Of a DNA stretch of 64,000 bases, positions 61,588 to 64,000 are shown piece after piece. The stretch spans positions 1-64,000 of the forward strand of contig JAUQPD010000045.1 of the NCBI GenBank assembly GCA_030550555.1. Reading direction: 5' to 3'. The position numbers were made by a program, and so were the translations under genes. Position 1 is the stretch's first letter; the number at the start of each line of letters is the position of its first letter. Below the pieces are notes generated by a model. The model saw only the letters and a list, made by a program, of their open reading frames with translations. It did no database searches and was not told the DNA's origin. Source of the stretch: Thermodesulfobacteriota bacterium (GTDB lineage: Bacteria > Desulfobacterota > Thermodesulfobacteria > Thermodesulfobacteriales > Thermodesulfobacteriaceae).

Positions 61588-62109
61588 GTGAAGCTAATCT
61601 TAGCGGAATTTTTCACTAAACACGGGGAGGATATCTATAAAAGATGGATTGAACTTTTTTGGAAGAAGTTTGGTGTAGCAGAGCCCTATCTCCGTAGAGA
61701 AACTGATCAGTTTACTAATCCCTTTTCATATCATATCAATGAGTGTTTTTACAGGATTGTAGATTTTCTTGGGAAAGAATTAAATTTCGAGGAACTGGAT
61801 CCCTATCTTGACAAGCTTGCTCAGATTAGGGCCACTCAGGAGTCTTCAGTCAGTAGGGCTTTCTATTTTTTGATAGAGTTAAAGTCTCTAATTAGGGAGA
61901 GATGGGGTGAAGTGATTACTAAAGAGTATGGGATCAATGCTTGGCTTGAGCTTGAAGACGTAATTGACGCCTTGATGATGAGGCTTTGTGACTATTATAT
62001 CAAGTATCGTGAAAGACTTTGGGAAGTAAAGTTGTATGAATGGAAGAGGAACAACTATCTCCTTTTGAAAAGAGCAGGGCTTTTAGCAAACGAGGAAATT
62101 AAAAATTAG
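61588..62109 (+). CDS. RsbRD N-terminal-domain-like protein upstream of dsrM
   Basis: The 173-residue all-helical protein (LAEFFTKHGEDIYKRWIELF, YHINECFYRIVDFLGKELN, DVIDALMMRLCDYYIKYRERLWEV) resembles the RsbRD N-terminal sensor domain without an attached STAS domain. As I recall, such small proteins occur in front of dsrMKJOP in sulfate reducers; a regulatory or assembly role is inferred, not shown. The start is GTG after a very strong GGAAGGAGGAGGGG. It ends 18 nt before dsrM. Confidence 0.75.
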   Translation: MKLILAEFFTKHGEDIYKRWIELFWKKFGVAEPYLRRETDQFTNPFSYHINECFYRIVDFLGKELNFEELDPYLDKLAQIRATQESSVSRAFYFLIELKSLIRERWGEVITKEYGINAWLELEDVIDALMMRLCDYYIKYRERLWEVKLYEWKRNNYLLLKRAGLLANEEIKN

Positions 62110-62127
62110 AGTAGAGGGGAGTGAGCT

Positions 62128-63153
62128 ATGTGGAACGATCTCTTCGTAAGTATTCTTGCATTAATTATACTCATACTTGTGCCATTGGTTGGGGTTGGTC
62201 TTCTTGGTCTTGATTATCTCTTTGGGATAGTTATTCCCTATTTAGCTTTTACGATCTTCATTGGAGGTCTTATTTATAGGATGATCTATTGGGCCAAGTC
62301 GCCTCAGCCTTTCAAGATAACGACTACCTGTGGACAGCAAAAGAGTCTCCCCTGGATAAAACACAGTAGACTTGAGGCACCTGCTTCTACCTGGGAAGTG
62401 GGTTTGAGAATGTTTTTTGAAGTTTTTCTCTTTAGAAGTCTCTTTAGGAACCTTCGGGCAGATCTTGTCGGAAAGAGGCTAGTCTATGGTTCAGCAAAGT
62501 GGCTTTGGCTTGGAGCCATACTTTTTCATCTTGGGTTCTTTATTATCATTATTCGCCACTTGAGATTCTTTGTTCATCCAGTGCCAGATTTCATTACTTT
62601 ATTAGATGAGATTGATGGTTTCTTTCAATTGACAGTTCCTACTCTATATGTGTCTGATATATTAATTTTGCTTGGGCTTGTTTTCTTGTTGTTAAGAAGA
62701 CTTGTTGATGCAAAGGTAAACTACATTTCTTATGCTTCTGATTACTTTCCACTTCTTCTCATAATTGCTATTGTTGTTTCAGGTATTTTAATGCGTATTT
62801 TTACAAAAGTAGATCTTTATGCAGTTAAAGAACTTGCATATGGCTTAGTAACATTTAAACCTGTGCTTCCAAAGGCTGAGATTGGGGTGATTTTTTACGT
62901 TCATCTGTTTTTGGTTTCTTCTCTTGCAGTTTATTTTCCATTCAGTAAACTTGTGCATATGATAGGTATATTTTTTAGTCCAACAAGAAATTTACCAAAT
63001 GATAACAGGATGGTTAGACATGTTAATCCATGGGATTATCCTGTAAAGTACAGGACCTATTGTGAGTGGCAGGAGGAGTTCAGGGATGTTCTTGAGGAGG
63101 CAGGTATTCCTATAGATGATGATTGGTGTAAAGAGACTCAGAAGAAGGCCTAA
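62128..63153 (+). CDS. dsrM: Sulfite-reduction membrane complex subunit DsrM
   Basis: DsrM is the haem b-binding, NarI-like membrane subunit of DsrMKJOP, which oxidises menaquinol and passes electrons toward DsrC. The 341-residue protein has about six membrane helices with candidate haem-ligand histidines in LFHLGFFIIIIRHLRFF and FYVHLFLVSSLAVYF. The C-terminus continues into RMVRHVNPWDYPVKYRTYCEW, typical of the family. Ribosome-binding site AGGGGAGTGAG precedes the ATG. dsrK follows after 15 nt. Confidence 0.93.
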   Translation: MWNDLFVSILALIILILVPLVGVGLLGLDYLFGIVIPYLAFTIFIGGLIYRMIYWAKSPQPFKITTTCGQQKSLPWIKHSRLEAPASTWEVGLRMFFEVFLFRSLFRNLRADLVGKRLVYGSAKWLWLGAILFHLGFFIIIIRHLRFFVHPVPDFITLLDEIDGFFQLTVPTLYVSDILILLGLVFLLLRRLVDAKVNYISYASDYFPLLLIIAIVVSGILMRIFTKVDLYAVKELAYGLVTFKPVLPKAEIGVIFYVHLFLVSSLAVYFPFSKLVHMIGIFFSPTRNLPNDNRMVRHVNPWDYPVKYRTYCEWQEEFRDVLEEAGIPIDDDWCKETQKKA

Positions 63154-63168
63154 GGAGGTGAAGATAAG

Positions 63169-64000
63169 ATGAGTAAGCTACCCAAGCCTGAGGAGTTAAT
63201 TAAGGATGTAGAGTTACATAAGACTCCAGTTCAACATTGGATGGACACAAAGGTAGAGTTTAAACCAGGTAAGTTTCTCTTTGCGGTAGATCCCCAGGTG
63301 ATGGAGGATTTAGGAAGGCCTCATCTTGGAAAGTGGCAACCCTACGAGGAAAAGTGGCCTCTTCCTGAGGACTGGAAGGAGAGGATTCTGAAAGCCATAA
63401 GGCAGAGGATGGAGCGTTTTCGTTCCTTCAAGCTCTTTATGGATATCTGTGTTAGATGTGGGGCTTGTGCTGATAAGTGTCACTTCTTTTTAGGAACTGG
63501 AGATCCCAAAAATATGCCAGTTTTGAGAGCAGAACTTATTCGCTCCATAATAAAGGGTGAGTTTTCATTTTTTGGTAAGCTTTTTGGACGATTTGCTGGA
63601 GCAAGACCGTTAACAGAGGATGTAATAAAAGAATGGTATTATTATTTCTATCAGTGTACAGAATGTAGGCGGTGCTCAGTTTTTTGTCCCTACGGAATTG
63701 ATACAGCCGAAGTAACTATAATTATGAGAGAAATTTTACACGAATTAGGTATTGCAGTTGACTGGACAATGAAACCTGTTAGATTTTCACACTTTATAGG
63801 TAATCATATAGGACTTCAACCTCATACAATAAAAGAAAATATAGAATACTTACTAAGTGATATTGCAGAGATTACAGGTATTAATATAGAAGTACCAATT
63901 AACAGAAAGGGAGCAGAAGTACTTTTTGTGACTCCCTCTGCTGATTTCTTTGCAGAACCAGGTATATATACATTCATGGGTTATGTATTGTTATTCCATC
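63169..64000 (+). CDS. dsrK: Sulfite-reduction complex subunit DsrK (3' end outside window)
   Basis: DsrK is the cytoplasmic HdrD-like Fe-S subunit of DsrMKJOP thought to reduce the DsrC trisulfide. The 277 visible codons start at ATG 63169 after AAGGAGG. They contain two ferredoxin-type 4Fe-4S motifs: CVRCGACADKC (C94, C97, C100, C104) and CTECRRCSVFCP (C163, C166, C169, C173). The CCG-type catalytic cluster domain would lie beyond base 64000. dsrJ, dsrO and dsrP are expected downstream. Confidence 0.95.
   Translation, partial: MSKLPKPEELIKDVELHKTPVQHWMDTKVEFKPGKFLFAVDPQVMEDLGRPHLGKWQPYEEKWPLPEDWKERILKAIRQRMERFRSFKLFMDICVRCGACADKCHFFLGTGDPKNMPVLRAELIRSIIKGEFSFFGKLFGRFAGARPLTEDVIKEWYYYFYQCTECRRCSVFCPYGIDTAEVTIIMREILHELGIAVDWTMKPVRFSHFIGNHIGLQPHTIKENIEYLLSDIAEITGINIEVPINRKGAEVLFVTPSADFFAEPGIYTFMGYVLLFH

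Overview
The window reads as a core chromosomal segment of a thermophilic, flagellated, Gram-negative sulfate reducer, most likely of the Thermodesulfobacteria (Thermodesulfobacterium or Caldimicrobium type). This placement is an inference. It rests on dsrM-dsrK at the right end, an aspartate-semialdehyde sulfurtransferase (DUF39/HcyBio) gene, an archaeal-type Rnl3 RNA ligase, a moderate-to-low GC content, Lys/Glu/Arg-rich proteins, Mla lipid transport and tightly overlapping genes. There is no prophage, CRISPR array or intact insertion sequence. The only mobile trace is a decayed mutator-type transposase at the left edge.

Layout. 1-540: transposase remnant. 614-1688: ispF and an FKBP isomerase, closed by a terminator. 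11401-1740 (minus): one long co-directional run nifU-like, rpoZ, dnaJ, moaC, dksA-like, a double-length uvrA, a CBS-pair gene and the HcyBio gene. 11508-15750: ilvD with mlaE, mlaF and mlaD. 15821-26867: two sigma-54 activators and a secreted TPR protein lead into flgB, flgC, fliE, fliF, fliG, fliH, fliI, fliJ and a MotE-like gene. 28386-26821 (minus): purQ and tatC. 28484-31300: a large secreted ChaN-PDZ protein. 31609-31337 (minus): HU. 35387-31707 (minus): an iron(III) ABC importer behind an operator-like palindrome. 41219-35742 (minus): corA, uppP, a methyltransferase, prmC, murA and holB. 41350-47634: a MacA/DevB-like adaptor, permease, ATPase and small winged-helix protein, then lon and a NUDIX gene. 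51190-47570 (minus): fabG, rtcA, Rnl3 RNA ligase and a precorrin-2 dehydrogenase. 51357-56057: gatB, mtnA, rex-like, dut, thyX and tRNA-Arg(CCG). 56200-61405: M18 aminopeptidase, trmI, a ybeY-pdxJ fusion, a metallo-beta-lactamase-fold hydrolase, nrdR and pyrF. 61588-64000: an RsbRD-like gene, dsrM and the start of dsrK.

How the parts connect. Sulfur metabolism recurs: DsrMK moves electrons toward dissimilatory sulfite reduction, the precorrin-2 dehydrogenase feeds siroheme synthesis (the sulfite reductase cofactor), and HcyBio can fix sulfide into homocysteine. Purine, pyrimidine and dTMP synthesis are represented by purQ, pyrF, dut, thyX and nrdR. Envelope functions are MurA, UppP, MlaDEF, TatC and two ABC systems.

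Most worth a second look: (1) the rtcA-Rnl3 pair, which looks like an RNA end-healing and sealing cassette; (2) the 1752-residue tandem UvrA with an LSAGE signature and a shortened second half; (3) the in-frame YbeY-PdxJ fusion with an internal ribosome-binding site; (4) three genes whose promoters sit exactly 7 nt before the ATG, implying leaderless mRNAs; (5) a Rex homologue with a broken NAD(H)-binding motif; (6) perfect small palindromes over the promoters of a sigma-54 activator gene and the iron importer; (7) a back-to-back promoter sharing a palindromic -10. Several annotated starts below are shorter than the longest open frame because a good promoter lies inside the upstream extension.
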